From Sphingopyxis granuli NBRC 100800 (lineage in GTDB: Bacteria; Pseudomonadota; Alphaproteobacteria; Sphingomonadales; Sphingomonadaceae), in NCBI RefSeq assembly GCF_001591045.1, contig NZ_BCUA01000007.1, positions 1 to 64,000 of the forward strand: DNA of 64,000 nt. Direction: 5' to 3'. The stretch's first letter is position 1. Each line of letters starts with the position of its first letter. This document shows, piece by piece, positions 36,005 through 45,005 of this stretch. The notes under the pieces are model-generated. The model was given only the letters and a program-made list of their open reading frames with translations. It was not told the DNA's origin and did not search any database. The position numbers were made by a program, and so were the translations under genes.

Positions 36005-36370
36005 ATGCCGTTCTACGAGCATGTATTCATCGCGCGTCAGGACCTGAGCCAGGCTCAGGTCGACGCGCTGGCGGAAAATGTCGCCACGATCGTCACCGAC
36101 CACAAGGGCACGATCCACAAGACCGAAACCTGGGGCCTGAAGCAGCTCGCCTACAAGATCGCGAAGAACCGCAAGGGTCACTACGCGATGGTGTCGGTCG
36201 AAGCGCCGGGCGAAGCCGTCGCCGAGATCGAGCGCCAGGCGGCGATCAACGAAGATATCATCCGCTGGATGACGATTCGCGTCGACGAGCTCGAAAAGGG
36301 TCCGTCGGTGATGATGCGCAAGCAGGAACGCCGCGGCGGCCGTGGCCGTGACCGCGACGGCGAAGAATAA
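36005..36370 (+). CDS. rpsF: 30S ribosomal protein S6
   Basis: The 121-residue protein binds S18 and the central domain of 16S rRNA. It begins [13 protein letters not shown], has [12 protein letters not shown] and [11 protein letters not shown], and carries a basic Arg/Gly tail with acidic end ([13 protein letters not shown]). It leads a three-gene ribosomal operon, with 11 bases to rpsR. Confidence 0.98.
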   Translation: MPFYEHVFIARQDLSQAQVDALAENVATIVTDHKGTIHKTETWGLKQLAYKIAKNRKGHYAMVSVEAPGEAVAEIERQAAINEDIIRWMTIRVDELEKGPSVMMRKQERRGGRGRDRDGEE

Positions 36371-36381
36371 GGAGAAGCATC

Positions 36382-36606
36382 ATGGCACGACCCTTTTTCC
36401 GTCGCCGCAAGACCTGCCCCTTCAGCCAGAAGGACGCACCGGTCATCGATTACAAGGACGTCCGCCTGCTCCAGGGTTACCTGTCGGAGCGCGGCAAGAT
36501 CGTCCCGTCGCGGATCACCGCGGTGTCCACCAAGAAGCAGCGTGAGTTGGCCCGCGCGATCAAGCGCGCCCGCCACATCGGCCTGCTTCCCTACATCGTG
36601 AAGTAA
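36382..36606 (+). CDS. rpsR: 30S ribosomal protein S18
   Basis: The 74-residue basic protein partners S6 on the 30S platform. It shows [29 protein letters not shown] and the C-terminal [11 protein letters not shown] single Cys near the N-terminus replaces the multi-Cys zinc motif seen in some S18 proteins. It is preceded by an AAGGAG ribosome site and followed after 13 bases by rplI. Confidence 0.98.
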   Translation: MARPFFRRRKTCPFSQKDAPVIDYKDVRLLQGYLSERGKIVPSRITAVSTKKQRELARAIKRARHIGLLPYIVK

Positions 36607-36619
36607 GGAGGGCGGACCG

Positions 36620-37249
36620 ATGGAAATCATCCTGCTCGAACGTATCGAGAAACTGGGCGGTATCGGCGACGTCGTCACCGTCAAGAACGGCTTTGCGCGC
36701 AACTATCTGCTGCCCAACCACAAGGCGCTGCGCGCGAACGACGCCAACCGCAAGCTGTTCGAAGCGAACCGCTCGAAGATCGAGGCCGACAACGCCGAAC
36801 GCCGCAGCGCCGCCGAAGGCCGCGCCAAGGATGTCGACGGCAAGCAGGTCGTGCTGATCCGCCAGGCGTCGAACACCGGCCAGCTCTACGGCTCGGTGTC
36901 GGTGCGCGACATCGTCGACGCGCTGGTCGAGGACGGCGTGACCAACATCACCAAGGCGATGGTCGAGCTCGAACGCCCGATCAAGTCGCTCGGCCTGTTC
37001 GACGTCAAGGTCCGGCTGCACCCCGAGGTGAGCGTTACCGTCGGCGTCAACGTCGCCCGCTCGCCCGACGAGGCCGAAATGCAGAGCCAGGGCATCGACG
37101 TGATCGCGGCCATGTTCGAGGAAGAACATGCCGAAGCGGTCGCCGCGGCGCTGGAACCCGACAGCGAGGACGAGTTCGAGGACGCGACCCCGCCGTCGGA
37201 AGCGGTTGCGGAAGACGCACCTGCGGCCGACGAGGGCGAAGAGGCGTAA
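36620..37249 (+). CDS. rplI: 50S ribosomal protein L9
   Basis: The 209-residue protein binds domain V of 23S rRNA. The N-terminal domain has the usual EIILLERIEKLGGIGDVV and GFARNYLLPNHKA. A connecting helix and C-terminal domain follow. It is about 60 residues longer than the Escherichia coli protein because of an acidic tail (DSEDEFEDATPPSEAV and beyond). Such tails occur in other alphaproteobacteria. It ends the operon before a strong terminator. Confidence 0.97.
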   Translation: MEIILLERIEKLGGIGDVVTVKNGFARNYLLPNHKALRANDANRKLFEANRSKIEADNAERRSAAEGRAKDVDGKQVVLIRQASNTGQLYGSVSVRDIVDALVEDGVTNITKAMVELERPIKSLGLFDVKVRLHPEVSVTVGVNVARSPDEAEMQSQGIDVIAAMFEEEHAEAVAAALEPDSEDEFEDATPPSEAVAEDAPAADEGEEA

Positions 37250-37273
37250 GCCTTTCTTCCTCTCGCAAGAGGC

Positions 37274-37311
37274 AAAAAGGCTCCGAAACCGCATGGTTTC
37301 GGAGCCTTTTT
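37274..37311. terminator. Bidirectional intrinsic terminator after rplI
   Basis: AGGCTCCGAAACC and GGTTTCGGAGCCT pair perfectly around GCAT, with A-run before and T-run after (37307-37311). It is a textbook terminator for rpsF-rpsR-rplI and may also stop readthrough from the convergent folE gene, which has its own small hairpin at 37359-37382. Confidence 0.92.
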
Positions 37312-37390
37312 GTCATCGTCTCGCCAGGGCTTCCATATCGCCGCCCTATCCCCTGCCGTCGCCCCGACGAAAGCTGGGGCGAGGTTTCGA

Positions 37391-37987
37391 TCAATACCCC
37401 ATCAGGCTCAGCACTTCCTTGCGGCTGCGTTCGTCGTCGAGGAAGCAGCCGAGCAGGCGGCTTGTCACCATGCCCACGCCCGGCGTGCGCACGCCGCGGC
37501 CGGTCATGCAGCCGTGCTGCGCATCGATGACCACCGCGACGCCGTGCGGCTGGAGATGGTCCCAGATGCACCGCGCGACCTCGGCCGTCAGCCGCTCCTG
37601 CACCTGGAGCCGGCGGGCATAGCCGTTCAGGACCCGCGCCAGTTTCGAGATGCCGACGACGCGATCCTTCGGCAGATAGGCGATCGACGCCTTGCCGGTG
37701 ATCGGCGCCATATGATGCTCGCAGTGCGACTGAAACGGAATGTCGCGCAGCAGCACGATCTCGTCATAGCCGCCGACCTCTTCGAAAGTGCGCGACAGGT
37801 GGAGGCCCGGGTCCTCGGCATAGCCCTGGCAATATTCCTTCCACGCGCGCGCGACGCGCTTCGGCGTGTCGAGCAAACCCTCGCGCGACGGGTCGTCGCC
37901 CGCCCATTCGATCAGCGTGCGGATCGCGTCCTGCACGGGACCGGGCACGAGAATCTTGCCGTCCGGCCCCAGTTCCACCTCGGTCAT
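37391..37987 (-). CDS. folE: GTP cyclohydrolase I FolE
   Basis: The 198-residue enzyme converts GTP to dihydroneopterin triphosphate, the first step of folate synthesis. Zinc and catalytic motifs are SHCEHHMAPITGKASIAYLP and QHGCMTGRGVRTPG. Other family parts are LLDTPKRVARAW and SRKEVLSLM at the end. It is the zinc-dependent type IA enzyme. ATG 37987 has GAGGGG four to five bases upstream. The longer open frame into 38179 is intergenic sequence. Confidence 0.95.
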   Translation of the reverse strand: MTEVELGPDGKILVPGPVQDAIRTLIEWAGDDPSREGLLDTPKRVARAWKEYCQGYAEDPGLHLSRTFEEVGGYDEIVLLRDIPFQSHCEHHMAPITGKASIAYLPKDRVVGISKLARVLNGYARRLQVQERLTAEVARCIWDHLQPHGVAVVIDAQHGCMTGRGVRTPGVGMVTSRLLGCFLDDERSRKEVLSLMGY

Positions 37988-38271
37988 CGCCCCTCTTTCA
38001 CTGTTGCTATCATGTCGCACATGTCGCCCCCCAAATGGCTTTGCGCAAGCCCATGGCGCGAAGAAATTCCCACCCCGGGACAAGTTTACGTTGGGGAATC
38101 GTGGCTTTTCGGAAGGAGCCGAGGAGCGCGCTTTCCCGCGATTTTTTCTCCGGCACAAGTGGCTTGACGCTTTCGTCAACTAAGCGCACCTTTGGACCAT
38201 TACAGAGTTCGCTTGAGCGGACCGTAATCCGGAGAGGCCGGCGTTTTCCCCGACGCCGGTGGGAGAGGACG
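37988..38271. other. Leader region between folE and TonB receptor
   Basis: No gene is recognised. A short palindrome TTGACG-CTTT-CGTCAA lies at 38164-38179. A CCGGCG hairpin lies at about 38238-38258, just before a possible 49-codon leader frame. I found no match to the cobalamin or thiamine riboswitch cores by eye. Confidence 0.45.
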
Positions 38272-38421
38272 ATGACCAGCATCGCTGGCGAGCAGCAACT
38301 GCTCTGGCGTCGGATCGGACGGGTCCGGTGCCCGTTCGTATGCCTGATCGGCGTCCCTTCCCCAACCACAAATCAGATTTGGGCGACCCGCAACCGCGGG
38401 ATCGAAAATGGGAGGATATAA
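38272..38421 (+). CDS. Possible 49-residue leader peptide abutting receptor
   Basis: The frame starts at ATG 38272, three bases after a GGGAGAGG ribosome site, and its TAA stop (38419-38421) directly touches the receptor ATG at 38422. The encoded peptide is basic and shows no homology that I recognise. The exact abutment and ribosome site suggest translational coupling or a regulatory leader, but chance is possible in GC-rich DNA. Confidence 0.35.
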   Translation: MTSIAGEQQLLWRRIGRVRCPFVCLIGVPSPTTNQIWATRNRGIENGRI

Positions 38422-41400
38422 ATGAAGTTCAACGCACTGATCGGAACGTCCATCCTGGCCATGACGGTGGCGACACCGGCCTATGCGCAGAGCGGTTCCA
38501 CGACCGACGCGTTCGGCGGCGAGATCGTCGTCACCGCGCAGCGCCAGTCCGAACGCCTGCAGGACGTGCCGATCGCGGTCAGCGCCTTCTCGTCGGAAGC
38601 GCTCGAGGCGCAGCAGATCAAGACGCCGTCGGACCTTCAACTCACGCTGCCGAACGTCACCTTCACCAAGACAAACTTCACCGGCGCAAGCTTCACCATC
38701 CGCGGCATCGGCGACCTGTGCGTCGGCACGACCTGCGACAGCGCGACCGCGATCCATTTGAACGGCGACCCGCTGTTTTCGACCCGCCTGTTCGAAACCG
38801 AATTCTTCGACCTCGAACGCGTCGAGGTGCTGCGCGGGCCGCAGGGCACGCTGTTCGGCCGCAACGCGACCTCGGGCGTGGTCAACGTGATCACCGCCAA
38901 GCCGAAGCTCGGCGTGTTCCAGGCGTCGGCCGAAGCCGAATATGGCAATTATGACTCGATCAAGGGCAAGGCGATGGTCAACATCCCCCTTGGCGACACC
39001 GCGGGCATCCGCGTCGCGGGCATCTACCTCAACCGCGACGGCTACACCAAGAACACCTTCCTCAATACCCGCATCGACGACCGCGACCTCTACTCGGTCC
39101 GCGGCTCGCTGCGCTGGGAGCCGTCGTCCGACACCACGATCGACCTGATGGGGTCGTATTTCCACGAACGCGACCAGCGCACGCGCATCCAGAAACAGCT
39201 TTGCCAATATGACCCGACAGGCATCCTCGGCTGTCTGAACAACCGGCTCGACGCGTCGCCGTTCAACGGCAATGCGACCTTCACCGCCGCACTGACGTCA
39301 AAGGAATTCCTGGCAACGCAGGGCATTCCGGCCGCCTTCGCGCTTGGCAGCATTTACGGCCCCAACGTCTATGGCAATACGTCGATTTCGAGCGACCCGC
39401 GCGAGGTAAAGACGGCCTTCACGCCGTCCTATTTCACCAGCGAACTGATCCTCCAGGGCCAGATCGAACATAATTTCGGCCCGGTCGCCTTGCAGGTGTC
39501 CGGCCAGTATCAGAAGGTCAAGCTCGAGGCGCAGCAGGATTACAACAGCAATATCGGCGACCGCTCACTCTATGCGGGGGCCTTGAACACGTTGGCTTTC
39601 TTTGCCGCCAACGGTATTCCGACCGGCCTGCCGGCGCCTGCTCCGGCGTTTGTTCCTGGCTCTGCAGCCTATTTCGCGCCCGTAGCCGCAGCCCTGATTC
39701 CGAACGGTCCAAACGGCGTTCTTTGCACTTCGCAGTCCGACGATACGGGACGCGGCGTGTTTGGCGGCAACGGCATCTGCAGCGATCAGTCGCTGCAATT
39801 CGATCGATCGAACCAGTATAACAGCAGTTGGTCGGGGGAAGCCATCCTGTCCAGCGACCTTGATGGTCCGTTCAACTTCCTGCTCGGCGGCATCTATGCC
39901 GATTATCACCTGACCGAGAACAGCTATTATGTGAACGCCTTCCCGATCGATTATCTCGCGGGTGTGCTGGGAGCGTTCTCGTCCTTTAAGGCGGGATTGC
40001 CGCCGTCGGTGCTGGGTCAGCCCTTCTTCCGCAACAACACGGATGATTTGAAGATCAAATCCTACGGTCTTTTCGGGGAAGCCTATGTCGAGTTCAGCGA
40101 TCGGCTGAAACTGACCCTCGGCCTGCGCTACAACAACGACAAGAAGAGCGTCCGCACACGGTCGCTGCTCGCCAGTTCGAACGGCAATATCTTCGCACCC
40201 CACAGCTTTGCCGGCGATCTGTTCGACACACCCTATGGCGCCCTTTTCGATGGCGACAGCGCGACGCCCTGTACCCAGACGTTGCCCGATGGCAGCACGG
40301 CTTTCATGGATGGCACCCCCGCTACTCCGGTGGGCGCGGTCGGATCGAAACCGGGATGCGAAGCCTATCAGAGCCGCAGCGTCTCCTATAACAAGCTGAC
40401 TGGCCGCGCGGTGATCGACTTCAAGATCACCGAGGACAATCTGATCTATGCCTCCTATTCGCGGGGCTATAAATCGGGCGGCATCAACCCGCCGCTGCAG
40501 CCGGTCTTCGCGGTGCCCGAATCGTTCAAGCCCGAACAGGTCGACGCGTTCGAAATCGGGTCGAAGAACAGCTTCGGCAACGGCGCACTGCAGCTCAACG
40601 CGACGGCCTTCTACTACAAGTACAAGGATCTCCAGCTCAGCAAGATCGTCGCCCGTACCGCGGTCAACGACAACGTCAGCGCCGACATCTACGGCTTCGA
40701 AATCGAAGGCATGGTGCGGCCCGACCCGAACTGGCTGATCAACCTCGGCTTCAGCTACCTGCATACGAAGGTGACCGAAGACAAGCTCACCAGCAACCCG
40801 CGCGATTTCGGCGGCGGCCGAGCCGATGCCGTCATCATCAAGGACATCACCAACGGTGCGAACTGCGCGGTTTCGTCGACTTCGGGCAACGTCACCGGTG
40901 TCAACGCCTTCGTCAACACGGTGAACAACGTCATCAACGCCGGCCTCGTCCCCGGCCTCGCCGCCGGCGCTGGCTTGCAGGGAACGACGACCTTCCCGGC
41001 AGACGGAGGCATCGCTTCGACCGGTGCTTTCGGCATTTGCGGCGTGCTTGGCGCCGCTGCCAGCGGCGCCTTCGCGGGGGCCGGTCTCGACCCGGCGGCG
41101 TTCGGCGGGATCGAATATCATTCGGCCGGCGTCAATGTGAACCTGAAGGGCAACAAGCTGCCGCAGGCGCCGAACTATAAGTTCAGCGCTGGCGTGCAAT
41201 ATACCGCGCACCTCGGCGACAGCGACATGACGCTCGTCCCGCGCTTCGACCTCGCCTACACCGGCGACAGCTATGGCAGCATCTTCAACGGCAACGTCAA
41301 CAAGATCAAAGGCTATGCCCAGGTCAACGCGCAGCTTCAGCTGAACGGAGCCGAGGACAAATGGTTCGTGAAGGGGTTCATCCAGAACGTCTTCGACGTG

Positions 41401-41508
41401 AATAGCGTCACCGGTCTCTACATCACCGACCAGTCGTCGGGTAACTACACCAACATCTTCACCCTCGAACCGCGGCGCTACGGCATCGCGGCGGGCGTGC
41501 GGTTCTAA
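38422..41508 (+). CDS. Large TonB-dependent receptor
   Basis: The 1028-residue outer-membrane receptor has a signal peptide ending TPAYAQ, a TonB-box-like GEIVVTAQRQSERLQD, plug motifs RGIGDLCVG and LRGPQGTLFGRNATSGVVN, and a barrel ending YGIAAGVRF. It is about 250 residues longer than typical. The extra length lies in polar loops with several Cys pairs, for example around CQYDPTGILGC. The substrate is unknown, since no catabolic genes are adjacent. ATG 38422 follows GGGAGG. It ends at a terminator shared with the convergent receptor. Confidence 0.9.
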   Translation: MKFNALIGTSILAMTVATPAYAQSGSTTDAFGGEIVVTAQRQSERLQDVPIAVSAFSSEALEAQQIKTPSDLQLTLPNVTFTKTNFTGASFTIRGIGDLCVGTTCDSATAIHLNGDPLFSTRLFETEFFDLERVEVLRGPQGTLFGRNATSGVVNVITAKPKLGVFQASAEAEYGNYDSIKGKAMVNIPLGDTAGIRVAGIYLNRDGYTKNTFLNTRIDDRDLYSVRGSLRWEPSSDTTIDLMGSYFHERDQRTRIQKQLCQYDPTGILGCLNNRLDASPFNGNATFTAALTSKEFLATQGIPAAFALGSIYGPNVYGNTSISSDPREVKTAFTPSYFTSELILQGQIEHNFGPVALQVSGQYQKVKLEAQQDYNSNIGDRSLYAGALNTLAFFAANGIPTGLPAPAPAFVPGSAAYFAPVAAALIPNGPNGVLCTSQSDDTGRGVFGGNGICSDQSLQFDRSNQYNSSWSGEAILSSDLDGPFNFLLGGIYADYHLTENSYYVNAFPIDYLAGVLGAFSSFKAGLPPSVLGQPFFRNNTDDLKIKSYGLFGEAYVEFSDRLKLTLGLRYNNDKKSVRTRSLLASSNGNIFAPHSFAGDLFDTPYGALFDGDSATPCTQTLPDGSTAFMDGTPATPVGAVGSKPGCEAYQSRSVSYNKLTGRAVIDFKITEDNLIYASYSRGYKSGGINPPLQPVFAVPESFKPEQVDAFEIGSKNSFGNGALQLNATAFYYKYKDLQLSKIVARTAVNDNVSADIYGFEIEGMVRPDPNWLINLGFSYLHTKVTEDKLTSNPRDFGGGRADAVIIKDITNGANCAVSSTSGNVTGVNAFVNTVNNVINAGLVPGLAAGAGLQGTTTFPADGGIASTGAFGICGVLGAAASGAFAGAGLDPAAFGGIEYHSAGVNVNLKGNKLPQAPNYKFSAGVQYTAHLGDSDMTLVPRFDLAYTGDSYGSIFNGNVNKIKGYAQVNAQLQLNGAEDKWFVKGFIQNVFDVNSVTGLYITDQSSGNYTNIFTLEPRRYGIAAGVRF

Positions 41509-41523
41509 CCAGCCCAAATAGGC

Positions 41524-41566
41524 AAAAAAAGCCCCGGCCTCTCGAACGAGAGGCCGGGGTTTCTTT
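41524..41566. terminator. Bidirectional terminator between two receptors
   Basis: CCCCGGCCTCTCG (41532-41544) and its complement (41547-41559) enclose AA, with seven A residues before and a T-rich run after. It serves both convergent receptor genes. A smaller GGGCG/CGCCC hairpin follows near 41585. Confidence 0.92.
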
Positions 41567-41607
41567 TGTCCATCGTCGAAGGACGGGCGCGGACGCCCGC
41601 CTTCCGA

Positions 41608-44121
41608 TCAGAATTTGAAGCGCGCGGTCACACCGTAGGTCCGCGGCTGGCTGGGATAGCCCGAGACGCTGCCCGACTGCGCGACGGCGTTGAAGATCGT
41701 CGTCAGATAGCGCGCATTGGTCAGATTGCGGCCCCACACGCCGAGTTCGAGGCCGTTGGTCAGCGCGACGGTGAAGGACGCGTTGAGCTGGTTGACCTCG
41801 CGCTTCAGATTCTGCGCGACGCTCGCCGGCAGGGCGGCGAGGCCGTCGACGATCTGCGTCGGGCTTTCATACTGATAGTCGACATGCGCGATCGCCCGCG
41901 TCCCGCCCGCGAATTCGTGGGTGTAGGTGCCGCCCGCCGACACCGACAGGTCGGGGATGCCCGCGGGCTTCATGCCCGACAGGTCGCCGAACGCCGAGGC
42001 GACGAAGCTGTCGTATTTGGCGTCGAGATAGGTGACGGCGAGGTTCAGGTTGAGTCCGCGAACCGGCCGCACCGATCCGTCGAACTCGATCCCGAAGGTC
42101 GACTGCTTGCCGGCGTTGGCGAGCGCGAAGCCGGTGCCGGTGAAGACGTTCGACTGGAACCCCTTGATCGACTGCTTGAACACCGCGAGGTTCAGCGCCG
42201 CGACCGACCAGTTGGCCTTCAGCCCCGCCTCATAGACTTCCGATTCCTCGGGCGCCGCGAAGCGCGTGCCCGCCACCAGGTTCGGTGTCGCGAGGCCGCC
42301 CGCGACGATCGCGGGCAGGTCCGCCGCCAGTGGGCGGCTGTCGCGCGACAGGTTGACCGAGGCGGCCTTGAAGCCGGTCGCATAGGTCGCATAGACGTTG
42401 ACCGTGTCGGTCAGTTCATAGGACAGACGCGCGCTCCACGAAAAATCACCATCGCTGACCCGGCCCGGCTCGACGCTGTTCGGAACGTCGAGGAAAGGCG
42501 GCAGGAACTGAAAATCCTTGAGGCCGGCGAGGGGGTTCGCGCTACTGCCATCGGGCAGGATCAGCGTCGGATTCGCCGCGAGGAAAGCGGCGGTCGCCGG
42601 ATCCACCCCACTGCTGACAAGCACGAATTCACGGAACGGCGTATAGGCGGCCGCGTCGAGGTCGATCCCCGAAAAGACGTCGGTGCTGGTGACGTTGGTC
42701 GTGAAGCGCTTCTTGTCCTTCGTATAGTTGCCGCCGAGCGTCAGCGTCAGCCGGTCGCTGATCCCGAAATCGAGCGTGCCGAAGATCGACCAGGCGGTGT
42801 TCTTCATCCGGTAACGTTCATCCATGCCGTCGCCGGCGTGGAAGAAGGAATCGTTCGGCGCACCCAGCGCGGCCTCGAGCGTCGGAACGTCCAGCAGCCC
42901 GCCGCTGGCCGCCTGGATCAGCGCGTTGCCATAGGGACGGAAGTCGTCGCCGAAATAGATCTGACTGTGCTGCCGAATCTTCTCGTGGAAATAATAGCCG
43001 CCGATCAGAAAGTTGACCGGCCCGTCGAAGTCCGACGTCAGCCGCAGTTCCTGAGTGAACGTGTTGATCGCGGTATCGTCCGATTTCTGCCCGATCAGGT
43101 CGGCGCCCGAGAAATCCGAATCCTGATTGGTGTCGGCGCGCACCTCGCGATAGGCGGTGATCGAGGTCAGCGCGAGCGCGCCGAGATCATAGTCGATCTG
43201 CGCCGATCCGCCGTAATTCTCGATCTCGTTCGACGACAGGAAATTATTGTAGACGTGATAGGAAAAGGGATTGGCGGCATCGACGCTCGTCCCGCCCGCC
43301 AGCAGGTCGGTGATCGCGACCGTCGGCCCGGCGATGACGTTCGCCGCAATGCAGCAATTCTCGTCGATCTTGTCGTAATCGCCGATCAGGCGGATCGACA
43401 GCGCTTCGGTCGGTTCGAACAGCAACTGCCCGCGCACACCCCAGCGGTTGCGGTCGTTGACGTCCTTGCCCAGCCGCAAATCCTGCGCATAGCCGTCGCG
43501 GCGGTTGAAATTGCCGCCGAGCGAGAAAGCGACATTTTCACCGATCGGGCCGGTGACATTGCCCTTCACCGTGATCGCGTCGTAATTGCCGTAGGTCGCC
43601 TCGACCGAGCCGCCGAAATCATATTGCGGCTTTTGCGTGACGATGCTGATGACGCCCGCCGAGGCGTTCTTGCCGAACAGCGTCGATTGCGGACCGCGCA
43701 GCACCTCAACGCGTTCGAGGTTGGGCAGGTCGCCGATCTGCGCCGCCGAACGCGAGCGATAGACACCGTCGATGAAGACGCCGACCGACGGCTCGATGCC
43801 GGGGTTGTTGGCACCGTTGCCGAAACCGCGGATGATGAAATTGGTATTGGCGCTCGACTGAAGCTGCGCCACGCGCAGGCTGGGCACCGCCGATTGCAGG
43901 TCGATGAGGTCGCGGATCTGCGAATTTTCGATGTCGGCCGCCGAGGCCACCGACACGGCGATCGGCGTATCCTGCAGCGTCTGCGACCGCTTGCTCGCGG
44001 TGACGATGATCTCGTTGCCGTAATCATTATCGCCGGCACCCGTGTTCTGGGCAGCGGCGATGGCGGGGGTCGCGGCGGCGCACAGCATCGTGGCGCCCAG
44101 CAGCATGTTGCGCAAGGTCAT
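41608..44121 (-). CDS. TonB-dependent receptor
   Basis: The 837-residue outer-membrane receptor has a signal peptide ending near TPAIAAAQ, a TonB-box-like NEIIVTASKRSQTLQDTP, plug motifs IIRGFGNGANNPG and LRGPQSTLFGKNASAGVIS, and a barrel ending TYGVTARFKF. It is the sphingomonad siderophore/organic-substrate type, not further assignable. ATG 44121 follows GGAGAGAGAA. The frame stays open to 44823 but this overlaps the next gene. A possible TTGACG -35 lies at 44219-44214. Confidence 0.9.
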   Translation of the reverse strand: MTLRNMLLGATMLCAAATPAIAAAQNTGAGDNDYGNEIIVTASKRSQTLQDTPIAVSVASAADIENSQIRDLIDLQSAVPSLRVAQLQSSANTNFIIRGFGNGANNPGIEPSVGVFIDGVYRSRSAAQIGDLPNLERVEVLRGPQSTLFGKNASAGVISIVTQKPQYDFGGSVEATYGNYDAITVKGNVTGPIGENVAFSLGGNFNRRDGYAQDLRLGKDVNDRNRWGVRGQLLFEPTEALSIRLIGDYDKIDENCCIAANVIAGPTVAITDLLAGGTSVDAANPFSYHVYNNFLSSNEIENYGGSAQIDYDLGALALTSITAYREVRADTNQDSDFSGADLIGQKSDDTAINTFTQELRLTSDFDGPVNFLIGGYYFHEKIRQHSQIYFGDDFRPYGNALIQAASGGLLDVPTLEAALGAPNDSFFHAGDGMDERYRMKNTAWSIFGTLDFGISDRLTLTLGGNYTKDKKRFTTNVTSTDVFSGIDLDAAAYTPFREFVLVSSGVDPATAAFLAANPTLILPDGSSANPLAGLKDFQFLPPFLDVPNSVEPGRVSDGDFSWSARLSYELTDTVNVYATYATGFKAASVNLSRDSRPLAADLPAIVAGGLATPNLVAGTRFAAPEESEVYEAGLKANWSVAALNLAVFKQSIKGFQSNVFTGTGFALANAGKQSTFGIEFDGSVRPVRGLNLNLAVTYLDAKYDSFVASAFGDLSGMKPAGIPDLSVSAGGTYTHEFAGGTRAIAHVDYQYESPTQIVDGLAALPASVAQNLKREVNQLNASFTVALTNGLELGVWGRNLTNARYLTTIFNAVAQSGSVSGYPSQPRTYGVTARFKF

Positions 44122-44291
44122 GATTCTCTCTCCGACCCGCGAAGCGCAGCCCACAGGGGCCTGAGGAGGGGATGCTCCGGGGGTGCCAGTGGCCCTAGCG
44201 CGCCGCCGGACACCGTCAACGCGGAGAAAGAAAAACCTTGGCTTTTCCGTCCGATAGTGGCCGAAAAGCAACAGTCCCCGTGCGAGACCCC

Positions 44292-44894
44292 CTACAGCCG
44301 TCCGCTGAACAGGCCGGAAACCGGCGCCATGATGAGGCTGAGCAGCAGCGCGACCACGATCGCGGCGATGATGACGACGGCGGTATAGCCCAGCGCCTTC
44401 GCTTCCGGCGCCCGCATCAGCTTTGGCAGCCCGAGGTAGAGCAGATACAGGCTGTAGAGGCCGAGCAGCATCAGCACGGCGAGCGCCGGGACGAGGCCGA
44501 AGATTCCGGCCACCCAACTCGCGGTTGCCGAATAGGCGGCGACCTTGAACGCCTGCACGCGATTGGGCGTCGCGTCGAAGGTCGGCGCGAGGGCGTCGAT
44601 GATCAGCGCCAGCACAAACACGCCGACCAGCGCCGCGCCATATTGGACGAGCGCGGTGCCGAGCGCCGCGCCGACTGACGGCCGAAATGTGAAGCCCATC
44701 GCCGAATAGCCGAAGACGGTCGACCCGATGAAGTGGGCGACGGCGGGAATCGCCGCGAGCGGCAAGACATGGCGGCGATAGATGTCGCCGATCGTGTCCG
44801 CCTCCGTATCGATCTTCGCCCATTCCTCCGCCGGACGCAGAAGAATGCCCCTCACGCGCGCGACGAGCGCCGGCTTGCCATCATTCGCTGTCAT
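44292..44894 (-). CDS. Yip1 family membrane protein
   Basis: The 200-residue inner-membrane protein has five or so hydrophobic segments. The N-terminus reads ILLRPAEEWAKIDTE, a pattern seen in bacterial Yip1/DUF1282 proteins. Their function is unknown in bacteria. ATG 44894 is preceded by GGGGAGAGGAAG. The longer open frame to 44966 is rejected because the ribosome site points to 44894. It stands alone between the receptor and the acyl-CoA operon. Confidence 0.75.
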   Translation of the reverse strand: MTANDGKPALVARVRGILLRPAEEWAKIDTEADTIGDIYRRHVLPLAAIPAVAHFIGSTVFGYSAMGFTFRPSVGAALGTALVQYGAALVGVFVLALIIDALAPTFDATPNRVQAFKVAAYSATASWVAGIFGLVPALAVLMLLGLYSLYLLYLGLPKLMRAPEAKALGYTAVVIIAAIVVALLLSLIMAPVSGLFSGRL

Positions 44895-44955
44895 CTTCCT
44901 CTCCCCATTTCGCGGCTTTCGACGGAGCCATATGCGGGATTCCGGCCCGTCGCCG

Positions 44956-44973
44956 CTGTGCTCCATAGCACAG
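44956..44973. terminator. Hairpin downstream of acyl-CoA operon
   Basis: CTGTGCT and AGCACAG pair around CCAT, within a larger CGCCG/CGGCG-flanked dyad. It lies between the last crotonase gene and the Yip1-like gene on the same strand. It lacks a T-run, so it is a weak terminator call. Confidence 0.4.
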
Positions 44974-45005
44974 GGACGGCGGAAACGGGAAAGACGCGTC
45001 CGGGG

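Noticed and set aside
37988-38271. Riboswitch upstream of the large TonB receptor
   Set aside because: No cobalamin or thiamine core could be recognised by eye. A covariance-model search would be needed.
39565-41517. 650-codon minus-strand open frame opposite the large receptor
   Set aside because: Shadow of the receptor gene: the composition follows from the high GC content in third positions.
41566-44388. 940-codon plus-strand open frame opposite a TonB receptor
   Set aside because: The minus strand encodes a full receptor with signal peptide and plug motifs. The antisense product has no domain and no ribosome site.
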